Positions 55,152 to 64,000 of a stretch of DNA of 64,000 nt are shown here, piece after piece. Position 1 is the first letter of the stretch. The number at the start of each line of letters is the position of its first letter. The notes below the pieces were generated by a model. That model was given only the letters and a program-made list of their open reading frames with translations, did not search any database and had not been told where the DNA came from. Source of the stretch: Herbaspirillum sp. ST 5-3. Lineage in GTDB: Bacteria; Pseudomonadota; Gammaproteobacteria; Burkholderiales; Burkholderiaceae_D. The DNA lies in NCBI RefSeq assembly GCF_004804275.1, contig NZ_STGI01000013.1, positions 62,001-126,000 of the forward strand, written 5' to 3'. The position numbers and the translations under genes are program-made.

Positions 55152-55715
55152 TCATTGCTTCGACGCGCGCTCCGCCTTCAGTTTTGTCCATGAGGCGAGT
55201 TTTTCGTGGATGCCTTGCTGTTCGCTGAACATTTGCGCATCGGATGCGAGTTGCGCGCACAACTCCAACCGGATGCCATTCGGATCGAAGAAGTAAATCG
55301 ATTTGAAGACGCGGTGATCGGTGATGCCAAGCACCTCGACACCGTTCGCCTCAAGACGTGCCTTCATTGCTTCCAGCTGCTCTATTGTAGCGACGCGCAA
55401 CGCGATATGGTTGACCCATGCCGGCGTATTCGGAGAGGGTTCGCAGGCGGCGTTGTCTCCGAGATCGAAGAACGCGAGACAGGATCCATCCGTCATGCGA
55501 AAGAAAATATGTACATAGGGGCAGAATTCGCCAGTGGACGGCACCACGTCCTTCTGGATGTAGTGAAACAGCGGCAACCCGAGAATGTCCTCGTAAAAGT
55601 GGCGCGTTTCTTCCGCGTCGCGGCAGCGATAGGCGAAATGGTGCAAGCCGTTGATCGGCACAGCGGCGGGAATGGCCGCGGCCTGGCCGACAGGTGTGGC
55701 TGCGAGTGTGCTCAT
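55152..55715 (-). CDS. VOC family protein (glyoxalase/dioxygenase fold)
   Basis: 187 residues; GGAGG precedes the ATG. Likely metal ligands are His25/His26 (GLHHFAYRCRD), a His in AWVNHIALRV, and Glu in IRLELCA, the usual 2-His-1-carboxylate pattern of vicinal-oxygen-chelate enzymes. It precedes an FAH-family hydrolase (start-to-stop 15 bases apart), hinting at aromatic-ring or C-C cleavage in one pathway; the reaction is not identified. Confidence 0.88.
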   Translation of the reverse strand: MSTLAATPVGQAAAIPAAVPINGLHHFAYRCRDAEETRHFYEDILGLPLFHYIQKDVVPSTGEFCPYVHIFFRMTDGSCLAFFDLGDNAACEPSPNTPAWVNHIALRVATIEQLEAMKARLEANGVEVLGITDHRVFKSIYFFDPNGIRLELCAQLASDAQMFSEQQGIHEKLASWTKLKAERASKQ

Positions 55716-55730
55716 GGCATCCTCCGTGAT

Positions 55731-56732
55731 TCAATGGCGCGCTTTTGGCGCTCCGCCTTGCGCAATCTTCTGCTCGATTGCGCCGAAAATCGATTTACCC
55801 TTGGCATCCAGCATTTCGATGCGGATCGTGTCACCGAATTGCATGAATGGTGTTTTGGCTTCGCCGTCGGCAATCATTTCCAGGCAACGTTTTTCCGCGA
55901 TGCAGGTGTAGCCCTTGCGCGCATCCTTGTTGGACACCGTGCCGGAGCCGATGATGGAGCCGGCGCGCGCATTGCGCGTCATCGCCAGGTGCGCGATCAG
56001 TTGCGGGAAGCTGAATACCATATCCACCCCGGCATTCGGCTGACCGACTAGGGCGCCGTTCCACGTGGCCCGCAAGGGCAGATGCACCTTGCCGTCCTGC
56101 CATGCATCGCCAAGCTCGTCCGGCGTGACCGCAACCGGCGAAAAACTCGAGGCGGGTTTCGACTGGAAAAAGCCGAAGCCCTTTGCCAATTCGGCTGGAA
56201 TGAGATTGCGCAATGAGACGTCGTTGACCAGCATCAGCAACCTGATATGGGATGCCGCCTGCGCCGCATTGGTTCCCATCGGTACATCGTCGGTAATGAC
56301 GGCGACTTCGCCCTCGAAATCGATGCCCCACTCTTCCGAGGCCAGCAGGATATCGTCGGTCGGCCCGAGAAAGTCATCGGATCCGCCCTGGAACATCAAG
56401 GGTTCATGCCAGAACGAGGCCGGCATTTCCGCGTTGCGCGCCTTGCGCACGAGTTCGACATGATTGACGTAAGCCGAACCGTCCGCCCACTGGAAAGCGC
56501 GCGGCAGCGGCGCCATGCAACGCGTCGGATCAAAGTCGAAGTGACGATGCGTCCTGCCTTCGTTCAAGCGCTCGTAAAGCTGTTCCAGTTGCGGCGCGAT
56601 GAAATGCCAGTCATCCAGCGCGCGCTGCAAGGTGAGCGCAATGCCGTCGGCAATATGGGCGGTTTTCAGGTCGCGCGACACGACTGCCAGCTGGCCGTCG
56701 CGCGTGCCGTCTTTCAGAGTAGCGAGTTTCAT
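55731..56732 (-). CDS. Fumarylacetoacetate hydrolase family protein
   Basis: 333 residues; GGAGG precedes the ATG. The FAH C-terminal fold is shown by DFEGEVAVITDDVP, MLVNDVSLRNL, GSIIGSGTVSNKD and the metal-binding acidic residues. It has the N-terminal extension of the homogentisate-type (fumarylacetoacetase-like) members. The VOC gene and lysE follow in one run. Confidence 0.9.
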   Translation of the reverse strand: MKLATLKDGTRDGQLAVVSRDLKTAHIADGIALTLQRALDDWHFIAPQLEQLYERLNEGRTHRHFDFDPTRCMAPLPRAFQWADGSAYVNHVELVRKARNAEMPASFWHEPLMFQGGSDDFLGPTDDILLASEEWGIDFEGEVAVITDDVPMGTNAAQAASHIRLLMLVNDVSLRNLIPAELAKGFGFFQSKPASSFSPVAVTPDELGDAWQDGKVHLPLRATWNGALVGQPNAGVDMVFSFPQLIAHLAMTRNARAGSIIGSGTVSNKDARKGYTCIAEKRCLEMIADGEAKTPFMQFGDTIRIEMLDAKGKSIFGAIEQKIAQGGAPKARH

Positions 56733-56811
56733 CCGGGCCTCCAGTCGAAAGGTCTGGTTTGACTTGCCGGCAGAATCATTCCCGGATGGCGAGCCACCGC
56801 CTGCTGACGAA

Positions 56812-57381
56812 CTACAGCAGGCTGCCGACGTTCAGCAAGGTCAGTACGCCAAGGACCGCAAATATCACCGCCGCAATCGCGTGCACCAGTTTCAGCGATA
56901 TCATTTTTGTGATTTTGTCCCCCAGCAGCACTGCCGGCACATTCGCGATCATCATGCCGAGCGTGGTGCCGGCGACTACCGCAAACAGGGATGAATACTT
57001 GGCCGCGAGCGCAATCGTCGCCACCTGCGTCTTGTCTCCCATTTCAGCCAGGAAAAACGCCAGCACCGTCGCGCCGAACACGCCGAAGCGCGAGTGCTTG
57101 GCCTCGACTTCATCCAGTTCGTCGGGAATCAGGGTCCATACCGCCATGGCAATGAACGACACGCCAAGAATCCAGCGCAGCACATCCTGGCCGACCAATT
57201 CGGTAATCCAGCTGCCGACGGCACCCGCGCCGGCATGATTCAAGGCGGTGGCGACGAGAATGCCGAGGATGATGGGAACGGGACGGCGGAATTTGGCGGC
57301 AAGCAAAAGCGACAACAATTGCGTCTTGTCGCCCATTTCAGCGAGCGCGACGATGCCAGTGGAGACGAGAAAAGCTTCCAT
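56812..57381 (-). CDS. GDT1/TMEM165 (UPF0016) family manganese/cation exporter
   Basis: 189 residues, two homologous halves each with the hallmark EMGDKT motif (near residues 15-20 and after about residue 112) on six membrane segments. Family members such as MneA export Mn(II). Lies 36 bases after cysB on the same strand; no Mn riboswitch is seen in that gap, and the link to sulfur metabolism is unclear. Confidence 0.92.
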   Translation of the reverse strand: MEAFLVSTGIVALAEMGDKTQLLSLLLAAKFRRPVPIILGILVATALNHAGAGAVGSWITELVGQDVLRWILGVSFIAMAVWTLIPDELDEVEAKHSRFGVFGATVLAFFLAEMGDKTQVATIALAAKYSSLFAVVAGTTLGMMIANVPAVLLGDKITKMISLKLVHAIAAVIFAVLGVLTLLNVGSLL

Positions 57382-57417
57382 GAAGAATAGTGAGAATGTT
57401 CTTGGTATTGCCGCGCG

Positions 57418-58359
57418 TCACAGCTCGTAGCTGTCCTTCGCGCCGCTCATGAGTTGTTCGATCAGCCTGCGGTTGAGCGTCGGGTTGAGCAATTCGATGA
57501 AACTATATACATAACTGCGCAAGTACGCTCCCTGCTTGAGTGCCACGCGCGACGCATTGGACCCGAACAGGTGGCCCACCGAGATAGCCTCCAGTCCCTT
57601 GTCGCGCTCGGGGTCGAATGCCATTCCCGCGATGATGCCCACGCCCATGCCGAGTTCGACATAGGTCTTGATCACGTCCGCGTCGATCGCTTCCAGCAGA
57701 ATGTCCGGTTTCAGCTCGCGAATGGCAAACGCGTGGTCGATCTTGGCCCTGCCGGTGAACGCTGCGTCGTAAGTGATGAGTGGGTAGGTCGCAATCTCCT
57801 CCAGCGTAATCGTTTTGGATTTCAGCAAGGGATGGTCATGCGGCACCACCACCACGTGCTCCCATTGATAGCAAGGCACGCTGATCAATCCATCCATGTT
57901 GGCGATGGCCTCCGTTGCGATGGCCAGGTCGGCCTGATCCTTCAAGACCATTTCGGCCACCTGCTTCGGATTTCCTTGCAATAAAGACAAGCGCACCTTC
58001 GGAAATTTCTGTGTAAACGCCTGCACCACTTTGGGGAGCGCATAACGCGCCTGCGTGTGGGTGGTCGCAATGGTGAAGCTTCCACTGTCTTGCGCCGCGA
58101 ATTCCTTGCCGATCTGCTTCAGGCCGTCGATTTCCTGCATGATCAGCTCGACCGAACGCAACACGGCCCGCCCGGGCTCGGTCAGGCCGCGGATACGCTT
58201 GCCGTGGCGCGTAAAAATGTCCACGCCCAGTTCTTCCTCCAGCTCGATGATGGCCTTGGAAACGCCGGGTTGCGAGGTATATAGCGCTTTTGCAGCCTCG
58301 GTCAGATTGAAGTTCTGGCGGACGGCTTCCCGCACAAAACGAAGTTGATGAAGGTTCAT
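57418..58359 (-). CDS. cysB: LysR-type regulator CysB
   Basis: Activator of the adjacent sulfate-assimilation operon. Start ATG 58359 with AAGGGGAAAAG; 313 residues. N-terminal winged HTH (NLTEAAKALYTSQPGVSKAI), then the CysB effector motif TTHTQARY that binds sulfate/N-acetylserine and VVVVPHDHPL. Divergent from tauE with a 135-base gap. Confidence 0.95.
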   Translation of the reverse strand: MNLHQLRFVREAVRQNFNLTEAAKALYTSQPGVSKAIIELEEELGVDIFTRHGKRIRGLTEPGRAVLRSVELIMQEIDGLKQIGKEFAAQDSGSFTIATTHTQARYALPKVVQAFTQKFPKVRLSLLQGNPKQVAEMVLKDQADLAIATEAIANMDGLISVPCYQWEHVVVVPHDHPLLKSKTITLEEIATYPLITYDAAFTGRAKIDHAFAIRELKPDILLEAIDADVIKTYVELGMGVGIIAGMAFDPERDKGLEAISVGHLFGSNASRVALKQGAYLRSYVYSFIELLNPTLNRRLIEQLMSGAKDSYEL

Positions 58360-58402
58360 CTTTTCCCCTTGGCTTTTTGCCAATGCATTTTTTCTTCTTG
58401 TT

Positions 58403-58419
58403 TATGCCTGATAGGCATA
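58403..58419. promoter_or_regulatory. Palindrome in the cysB-tauE divergent gap (candidate LysR box)
   Basis: Perfect inverted repeat TATGCCT-GAT-AGGCATA, consistent with a T-N11-A LysR-type half. A weak promoter pair TTGGAA-N16-TACGAT (58443-58470) follows on the plus strand before the tauE ribosome site (GAGGTGAC). CysB sites are AT-rich and loosely defined, so this is suggestive only. Confidence 0.45.
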
Positions 58420-58494
58420 TAAGCAAATAAATACTAAGTAGTTTGGAATAAGGGTCAAGTTTATTACGATTCCCACTCGTTTGCGTGAGGTGAC

Positions 58495-59268
58495 ATGACT
58501 CTTTCTTATGTGCTTTCAGGTTTTGGCGTCGGGCTGCTGGTCGGCTTGACGGGCGTGGGCGGCGGATCCCTGATGACACCGCTGTTGACGCTTCTTTTCG
58601 GCGTCTCGCCCACCGTGGCGGTCGGCACCGATCTGGCCTTTGCCTCGGCAACCAAAACCGCAGGCACCCTTGCCCACCGTCTCGGCGGCACCGTGCACTG
58701 GAGCATCGTTCGCCGCCTCTGCCTCGGCGCCTTGCCGGCAGCCTTGCTCGCTACCGTAGCCTTGAAATATTTCGGTGCGCTGGACAAGGAAATCGGCCAG
58801 ATCATTCGCTATTCGATTGCCGGCTCGGTGCTGCTCACCGTCGTGTCCCTGCTGTTTCGCGGCCGCATGCTGACCTGGATCCTGGCCCACCCCGAACGGC
58901 AATTGCAGGGCACCAGGCTGACCGCGGCCACCATCATTGCCGGTGCCATTCTCGGTACCTTGGTGACCATTTCCTCGATCGGCGCCGGCGCAGTCGGTGC
59001 CACGATCCTCGTATTGTTGTATCCTCGCCTGTCCCCGGCGGAGATCGCCGGAACCGATATCGCTTATGCGGTCCCCCTGACTGCCATCGCCGCCTTCGGC
59101 CACTGGTATCTTGGCTCGATCGACTGGCAATTGCTCGCCACCCTCTTGCTGGGTTCCGTGCCCGGCATCACCCTCGGTTCACTCGCCGCGAAAGCCGTGC
59201 CGGAAAAAGTGTTGCGTGGCCTGTTGGCGACAACCCTGACGGGCGTCGCCGCGAAACTGGTTTTTTAA
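58495..59268 (+). CDS. TauE/SafE family membrane permease
   Basis: 257 residues, about eight membrane segments; GLLVGLTGVGGGSLMTPLLTLLFG and AGTDIAYAVPLTAIA are the TauE/SafE repeats. GAGGTG precedes the ATG. First gene of the cys operon, so probably a sulfate, sulfite or organosulfonate-linked transporter. Confidence 0.92.
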   Translation: MTLSYVLSGFGVGLLVGLTGVGGGSLMTPLLTLLFGVSPTVAVGTDLAFASATKTAGTLAHRLGGTVHWSIVRRLCLGALPAALLATVALKYFGALDKEIGQIIRYSIAGSVLLTVVSLLFRGRMLTWILAHPERQLQGTRLTAATIIAGAILGTLVTISSIGAGAVGATILVLLYPRLSPAEIAGTDIAYAVPLTAIAAFGHWYLGSIDWQLLATLLLGSVPGITLGSLAAKAVPEKVLRGLLATTLTGVAAKLVF

Positions 59269-59283
59269 GATTGGATAAGAGAG

Positions 59284-60978
59284 ATGTATCGTTACGACCA
59301 ATATGACCATCTGATCGTCAAGGAACGCGTCGCGCAGTTTCGCGACCAGGTCCGTCGACGCCTGGCCGACGAACTGACCGAAGAAGAATTCCTTCCCCTG
59401 CGCTTGCAGAACGGACTGTACATGCAGCGCCACGCCTACATGTACCGCATCGCCATTCCGTATGGCCTGCTGTCGTCCACGCAAGTGCGCAAGCTAGCCT
59501 ATATCGCGCGCAAATACGACCGCGGCTACGGCCACTTCACGACGCGCCAGAACATCCAGTTCAACTGGATCAGCCTGGAAGATGTGCCGGACATTTTCGA
59601 GCACCTGGCTTCGGTCGAAATGCACTCGATCCAAACCTCGGGCAACGACGTCCGCAACACGACCACCGATCAATATGCCGGCGTCGCAGCCGACGAGCTG
59701 GTCGATCCGCGTCCGTATGCCGAAATCGTCCGCCAGTGGAGCACCTTCCATCCGGAATTCGCCTACCTGCCGCGCAAATTCAAGATCGCCTTCAACGCTG
59801 CCAAGGAAGACCGCGCCGCGCTCGCCATGCATGATATCGGCATCGAAATCGTCAAGAATGCCGAAGGCGAAATCGGTTTCCGCGTGCTGGTCGGCGGCGG
59901 CCTGGGCCGTACCCCGATCCTCGGCAGCTTCATTCGCGAATTCCTGCCCTGGCCGCATCTGCTGACGTATATCGAAGCCATTCTGCGTGTGTACAACCAG
60001 TACGGCCGCCGTGACAACAAGTTCAAGGCACGTATCAAGATCCTGCTGAAAGCGACCGGCGTCGAGGAATTCGCGCGCATGGTTGAAGAAGAATGGGCCG
60101 ACCTGAAAGACGGCCCCGGCACGCTGACCACCGAGGAATTCGACCGCATCGCGGCCTACTTCACGCCGCCGGCATATGAGACGCTGGCCAACGAAGACGC
60201 CACACTCAAGCAGCAGCGCGCGCAAAGCAAGGGCTTCGACAACTGGATGAAGCGCAACGTCAAGCCGCACAAGGTCCCGGGCTATGCGATCGTCGTGCTG
60301 TCATTGAAGAAACCGGGCGTGCCGCCGGGCGACGCCACTGCAGAGCAAATGGATTTCGTTGCCGATCTGGCCGACCGCTACAGCTTCGGCGAAGTGCGCG
60401 TCACGCATGAGCAGAACCTGGTGCTGGCCGACGTCAAGCAATCCGAGCTGTTCACGCTGTGGGGTGAAGCCAAGGCGCATCATCTGGCCACGCCGAATAT
60501 CGGCTTGCTGACCGACGTAATCTGCTGCCCCGGCGGCGATTTCTGCTCGCTGGCCAATGCCAAGTCGATCCCGATCGCCGCAGCCATTACCGAGCGTTTC
60601 GAGGACATCGACTTTCAGCACGACATAGGCGAGATCGATCTCAACATGTCGGGATGCATCAACGCCTGCGGTCATCACCATATCGGCAATATCGGCATTC
60701 TCGGCGTCGACAAGGATGGCTCCGAGTGGTATCAGATCTCGATTGGTGGCGCGCAGGGCAACGACAGCTCGGTCGGCAAGATCATCGGCCCGTCCTTCTC
60801 CGCGCAACAAGTGCCGGGCGTGGTCGATCGGCTGCTGCAGGTCTATGTCAAGAATCGCATCCAGGGCGAGCGTTTCATCGAAACGGTGCGCCGCATCGGT
60901 ATCGAGCCGTTCAAGGAATATGTATATGCCACGCCGATCGCGGGCGGAGCACTGGTAGGGGAAGACGAATATGCGTGA
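59284..60978 (+). CDS. cysI: Siroheme sulfite (nitrite) reductase, CysI type
   Basis: Reduces sulfite to sulfide with six electrons; siroheme and [4Fe-4S]. 564 residues. Cluster cysteines in CCPGGDFCSLANA and NMSGCINACGHHH (near residues 418 and 457), spaced as in the family. Nitrite reductases share this fold; the cys operon decides for sulfite. No separate flavoprotein CysJ is encoded here. Confidence 0.93.
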   Translation: MYRYDQYDHLIVKERVAQFRDQVRRRLADELTEEEFLPLRLQNGLYMQRHAYMYRIAIPYGLLSSTQVRKLAYIARKYDRGYGHFTTRQNIQFNWISLEDVPDIFEHLASVEMHSIQTSGNDVRNTTTDQYAGVAADELVDPRPYAEIVRQWSTFHPEFAYLPRKFKIAFNAAKEDRAALAMHDIGIEIVKNAEGEIGFRVLVGGGLGRTPILGSFIREFLPWPHLLTYIEAILRVYNQYGRRDNKFKARIKILLKATGVEEFARMVEEEWADLKDGPGTLTTEEFDRIAAYFTPPAYETLANEDATLKQQRAQSKGFDNWMKRNVKPHKVPGYAIVVLSLKKPGVPPGDATAEQMDFVADLADRYSFGEVRVTHEQNLVLADVKQSELFTLWGEAKAHHLATPNIGLLTDVICCPGGDFCSLANAKSIPIAAAITERFEDIDFQHDIGEIDLNMSGCINACGHHHIGNIGILGVDKDGSEWYQISIGGAQGNDSSVGKIIGPSFSAQQVPGVVDRLLQVYVKNRIQGERFIETVRRIGIEPFKEYVYATPIAGGALVGEDEYA

Positions 60979-61498
60979 AATCATCAAGGACAAAGCCGTC
61001 GTCAATGATGACTGGACTCTGATGCACCTGGCCGAGGGCGAGACGCCGGAAACGGTTGCCGTCCCCACCGGCAAGCTCATCGTGCCGTTGGCGGTCTGGG
61101 AAGCGCAACGCAGCAAGCTGCGGGAACGCGCCGAGATCGGGGTCTGGATCGCCAGCCACGAGCGGCCGGAAGTGTTGAAGGAAGACGTTAAAAAGCTGTC
61201 CGTGATCGCCGTCGATTTCCCGAAATTCTCCGACGGTCGCGGCTTTTCGATTGCCTACAATCTGCGCCACCGTCTCGGCTACACGGGCGAACTGCGTGCG
61301 ATTGGCGACGTGCTGCGCGACCAGATGTTCTACATGCAGCGCGTCGGCTTCAACGCATTTGCGACGCGCCCGGATCGCAGCATTCATGAGGCGCTGAAAG
61401 GCTTGTTCGATTTTTCGGAAGCCTACCAGGCGGCCTGGGACCGGAAATTGCCGCTGTTCCGCCGCGTCGAGCGCGGACAAAAAGCGACCCAAGGTTGA
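60971..61498 (+). CDS. DUF934 protein (CysI-associated)
   Basis: 175 residues, overlapping cysI by 8 bases. SVIAVDFPKFSDGRGFSIAYNLRHRLGYTGELRAIGDVLRDQ is the DUF934 signature. In proteobacteria that lack CysJ this protein commonly accompanies the CysI-type reductase, perhaps as the electron-transfer or assembly partner; it has no visible redox cysteines. Confidence 0.92.
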   Translation: MREIIKDKAVVNDDWTLMHLAEGETPETVAVPTGKLIVPLAVWEAQRSKLRERAEIGVWIASHERPEVLKEDVKKLSVIAVDFPKFSDGRGFSIAYNLRHRLGYTGELRAIGDVLRDQMFYMQRVGFNAFATRPDRSIHEALKGLFDFSEAYQAAWDRKLPLFRRVERGQKATQG

Positions 61499-61502
61499 AG
61501 CC

Positions 61503-62225
61503 ATGAGCACCAAGGATTTCAACAATCTCATTGCAGCAACACAGGCGACACTGACGAGGATCGCGAACGACTTTGCGCCTGCCGTGTTTGCCTCCAGCCT
61601 CGCGGCCGAAGACATGGTGTTGACCGACATGATCCTGCGCGCCAGGCTGTCCATCGGGATATTCACCCTGGAAACCGGCCGCCTGCACAAGGAAACCCTC
61701 GGCATGCTGGACCGCATCAGGGAAACCTATGACTCCGAGGTGAAGCTCTTCAAGCCGGAGCAGGCCGCGGTCGACGCCTACGTGCAGCAGCACGGCTTGA
61801 ACGCGTTCTACGACAGCGTCGAACTGCGCAAGGAATGCTGCCGCATCCGCAAGGTGGAACCGCTGAATCGAGCCCTCGCCGGCAATAAGGCATGGGTCAC
61901 CGGCCAGCGCCGCGCGCAGTCGACGACACGCGCCGATCTCGCCGTGCAGGAAAACGACGAAGCGCATGGCATGACCAAGTTCAATCCGCTGGTCGACTGG
62001 TCCGAAGACGATGTGTGGAACTACATCCGCTGCAACAAGGTGCCGTACAACCCCTTGCACGACAAGGGCTACCCGTCCATCGGCTGCGAACCCTGCACCC
62101 GCGCCATCCAGCCGGGCGAAGATATTCGCGCAGGACGCTGGTGGTGGGAGAATCCCGAGTCAAAGGAATGCGGCCTGCACGTCGTCGATGGCAAGCTTGT
62201 CCGAATCAAATCTGTAGCACAGTAA
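61503..62225 (+). CDS. cysH: Phosphoadenylyl/adenylyl-sulfate reductase
   Basis: 240 residues. The cysteine set KECCRIRK and SIGCEPCTRAI is the [4Fe-4S] signature of APS-type reductases rather than the enteric PAPS form; this fits the absence of CysC in view. Starts 4 bases after the DUF934 gene. Confidence 0.93.
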   Translation: MSTKDFNNLIAATQATLTRIANDFAPAVFASSLAAEDMVLTDMILRARLSIGIFTLETGRLHKETLGMLDRIRETYDSEVKLFKPEQAAVDAYVQQHGLNAFYDSVELRKECCRIRKVEPLNRALAGNKAWVTGQRRAQSTTRADLAVQENDEAHGMTKFNPLVDWSEDDVWNYIRCNKVPYNPLHDKGYPSIGCEPCTRAIQPGEDIRAGRWWWENPESKECGLHVVDGKLVRIKSVAQ

Positions 62226-62229
62226 AACT

Positions 62230-63165
62230 ATGAATACTGCAGTCGAAAAACTCTTTTTGGATGCTGCCAGCAACCGTCACCTGGACTGGCTCGAATCGGA
62301 AGCAATCCACATCATGCGCGAGGTTGCGGCCGAGTGCACCAACCCGGCATTGCTGTTCTCCGGCGGCAAGGACTCGGTGGTCCTGCTGCGCATCGCGGAG
62401 AAGGCATTCCGCCCCGGCAAATTCCCGTTCCCGCTGGTGCATATCGATACCGGCCACAACTTCCCGGAAGTCATCGAATTCCGTGACCGTCGCGCCAAGG
62501 AACTGGGCGAACGCCTGATCGTGCGCTCGGTCGAGGATTCGATCAAGCGCGGAACCGTCCGCTTGCGCAATCCGCAAACCGATTCACGCAATGCCGCGCA
62601 AGCCGTGACGCTGCTCGAAACCATCGCCGAATTCAAGTTCGATGCCTGCATCGGCGGCGCCCGTCGCGATGAAGAAAAGGCCCGCGCCAAGGAACGCATC
62701 TTCTCCTTCCGCGACGAGTTCGGCCAATGGAATCCGAAGGCGCAGCGCCCGGAATTGTGGGACTTGTATAACACGCGCGTCCATCCCGGCGAGAACATGC
62801 GTGTTTTCCCGATCTCGAACTGGACAGAGCTCGACGTCTGGCAATATATCGCCCGCGAAAACCTGGCGCTGCCATCGATCTACTTCGCCCATGAGCGCCA
62901 GGTGATTCCGCGCAACGGCTTGCTGGTGCCGCTCACCGACTTGACGCCGCCACGCGAAGGCGAAACGATCGAGACCCGCGTCGTGCGCTTCCGCACCGTG
63001 GGCGATATTTCCTGCACCTGCCCGGTGGCGTCCGATGCGAACACGGTCGATGCCATCATCGCCGAAACGGCAGTGACCCAGATTACCGAGCGCGGCGCAA
63101 CGCGCATGGATGACCAGACATCCGAAGCCTCGATGGAAAAACGCAAGAAAGAAGGGTATTTCTGA
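62230..63165 (+). CDS. cysD: Sulfate adenylyltransferase subunit 2
   Basis: 311 residues. The PP-loop ATP-pyrophosphatase motif is [10 protein letters not shown] (near residues 38-47). Makes APS from sulfate and ATP with CysN. Its stop overlaps the cysN ATG (TGATG). Confidence 0.96.
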   Translation: MNTAVEKLFLDAASNRHLDWLESEAIHIMREVAAECTNPALLFSGGKDSVVLLRIAEKAFRPGKFPFPLVHIDTGHNFPEVIEFRDRRAKELGERLIVRSVEDSIKRGTVRLRNPQTDSRNAAQAVTLLETIAEFKFDACIGGARRDEEKARAKERIFSFRDEFGQWNPKAQRPELWDLYNTRVHPGENMRVFPISNWTELDVWQYIARENLALPSIYFAHERQVIPRNGLLVPLTDLTPPREGETIETRVVRFRTVGDISCTCPVASDANTVDAIIAETAVTQITERGATRMDDQTSEASMEKRKKEGYF

Positions 63166-64000
63166 TGGGTGCACAATTGAATGCGGCAGTAGTTGCAGAA
63201 CCAGTGGCATTGACCAGCGCAGGCATGGAACGCGGGCTGCTGCGCTTCATCACGGCCGGCTCGGTCGATGATGGCAAGAGTACGTTGATCGGCCGTCTGC
63301 TGTTCGACAGCAAGGGCATTTTCGCCGACCAGCTCGATGCGATCTCGCGCGCCAAGCACAAGCGCACCGTAGGCGACACGGTTGATCTGTCGCTGCTGAC
63401 CGATGGACTGGAAGCCGAACGCGAACAGGGCATCACCATCGACGTCGCCTATCGCTACTTTGCGACACCCAAGCGCAAGTTCATCATCGCCGACACCCCC
63501 GGCCATGAGCAATACACGCGCAACATGGTGACCGGTGCATCGACCGCCGACGCAGTCATCATTCTGGTTGACGTGTCGAAGGTCAAGCTGGGCGACGACG
63601 GCAGCGTCGAACTGCTGACGCAAACCAAGCGCCATTCGACTATCGCGCATCTGTTGCGCATCGAGCATGTGATCGTCGCGGTCAACAAGATGGACCTGGT
63701 CAATTACGACCAATCCGTATATGACCGTATCGTCGCGGCCTACCGCAAGTTTGCGCAGCAACTCGGCCTGCAGGACGTACATGCCATTCCCTTGTCGGCA
63801 CTGGCCGGCGATAACGTCGTCGAAGCCGGCGACAAGATGCCGTGGTATCAGGGTCCGACCCTGATCAAGCTGCTCGAATCGCTTTCCGTCTATGACGAAT
63901 CGCATGACGAACCCTTCCGCTTCCCGGTCCAACTTGTGGCGCGCCACAACGGCCATGAAGCGAATGATTTCCGTGGTTACATGGGCCGCATCGAAGCCGG
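63165..64000 (+). CDS. cysN: Sulfate adenylyltransferase subunit 1 (cut by window end)
   Basis: First 278 codons visible. G1 P-loop GSVDDGKST (near residues 32-40), G3 DTPGHE and G4 NKMD are intact, giving the elongation-factor-like GTPase that drives CysD. Whether an APS-kinase (CysC) domain is fused at the C-terminus lies outside the window. Confidence 0.95.
   Translation, partial: MGAQLNAAVVAEPVALTSAGMERGLLRFITAGSVDDGKSTLIGRLLFDSKGIFADQLDAISRAKHKRTVGDTVDLSLLTDGLEAEREQGITIDVAYRYFATPKRKFIIADTPGHEQYTRNMVTGASTADAVIILVDVSKVKLGDDGSVELLTQTKRHSTIAHLLRIEHVIVAVNKMDLVNYDQSVYDRIVAAYRKFAQQLGLQDVHAIPLSALAGDNVVEAGDKMPWYQGPTLIKLLESLSVYDESHDEPFRFPVQLVARHNGHEANDFRGYMGRIEA

Overview
The window is about 59-60% GC and reads as ordinary chromosome of a betaproteobacterium, most likely Oxalobacteraceae/Burkholderiales (Herminiimonas-, Noviherbaspirillum- or Undibacterium-like; this is inference from gene families, not a database match). 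Pointers are the EarP/EF-P(Arg32) pair, the DUF3460-scpA pair, an argH divergent from an AlgZ/LytS-type histidine kinase, the TakP-like TRAP proteins and the CysB-linked sulfite reductase operon. No phage, insertion sequence, rRNA or CRISPR array was seen.

Layout. 1-10.8 kb: start of a sensor kinase, argH, then carboxylate transport: a TRAP small and large permease pair facing three tandem paralogous periplasmic binding proteins, a possible 60-residue protein gene, and dctA. 10.8-17.6 kb: housekeeping (pmbA, darP, mog, esterase, purU, bactofilin, an MDR oxidoreductase, a lipoprotein). 17.8-25.5 kb: translation block (efp, earP, tRNA-Glu, tRNA-Ala, gltX, metG) with apbC and a GNAT protein. 25.7-32.9 kb: a six-gene hydrogenase-4-like membrane complex operon whose catalytic subunit has lost all four NiFe-binding cysteines. 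32.9-38.8 kb: a REC-GGDEF-EAL-REC protein, DUF3460-scpA-panC-btuF and a DinB protein. 38.9-44.9 kb: a small membrane protein, an orphan ParA, and an MksF-MksE-MksB (Wadjet JetABC-like) SMC operon without the JetD/MksG nuclease. 45-50.6 kb: a cobalamin-riboswitch-led operon btuB-btuC-btuD-cobQ. 50.8-57.4 kb: an alpha/beta hydrolase, cheZ-cheA, LysE, VOC and FAH-family enzymes, and a GDT1-type manganese/cation exporter. 57.4 kb to the end: cysB divergent from tauE-cysI-DUF934-cysH-cysD-cysN (assimilatory sulfate reduction), with cysN cut by the window edge.

How the genes work together. The sulfate operon takes sulfate to sulfide: CysDN makes APS, CysH reduces it to sulfite, and the siroheme reductase makes sulfide, under the adjacent CysB. 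BtuB/C/D/F import corrinoids and CobQ amidates them, with transcription of btuBCD-cobQ set by the riboswitch. EarP rhamnosylates EF-P.

The two most unusual systems are the cysteine-less Hyf/Ehr-like complex, predicted to couple an unknown redox reaction to ion movement without being a hydrogenase, and the nuclease-less MksFEB condensin next to an orphan ParA. The triple TakP-like binding-protein array is the third.
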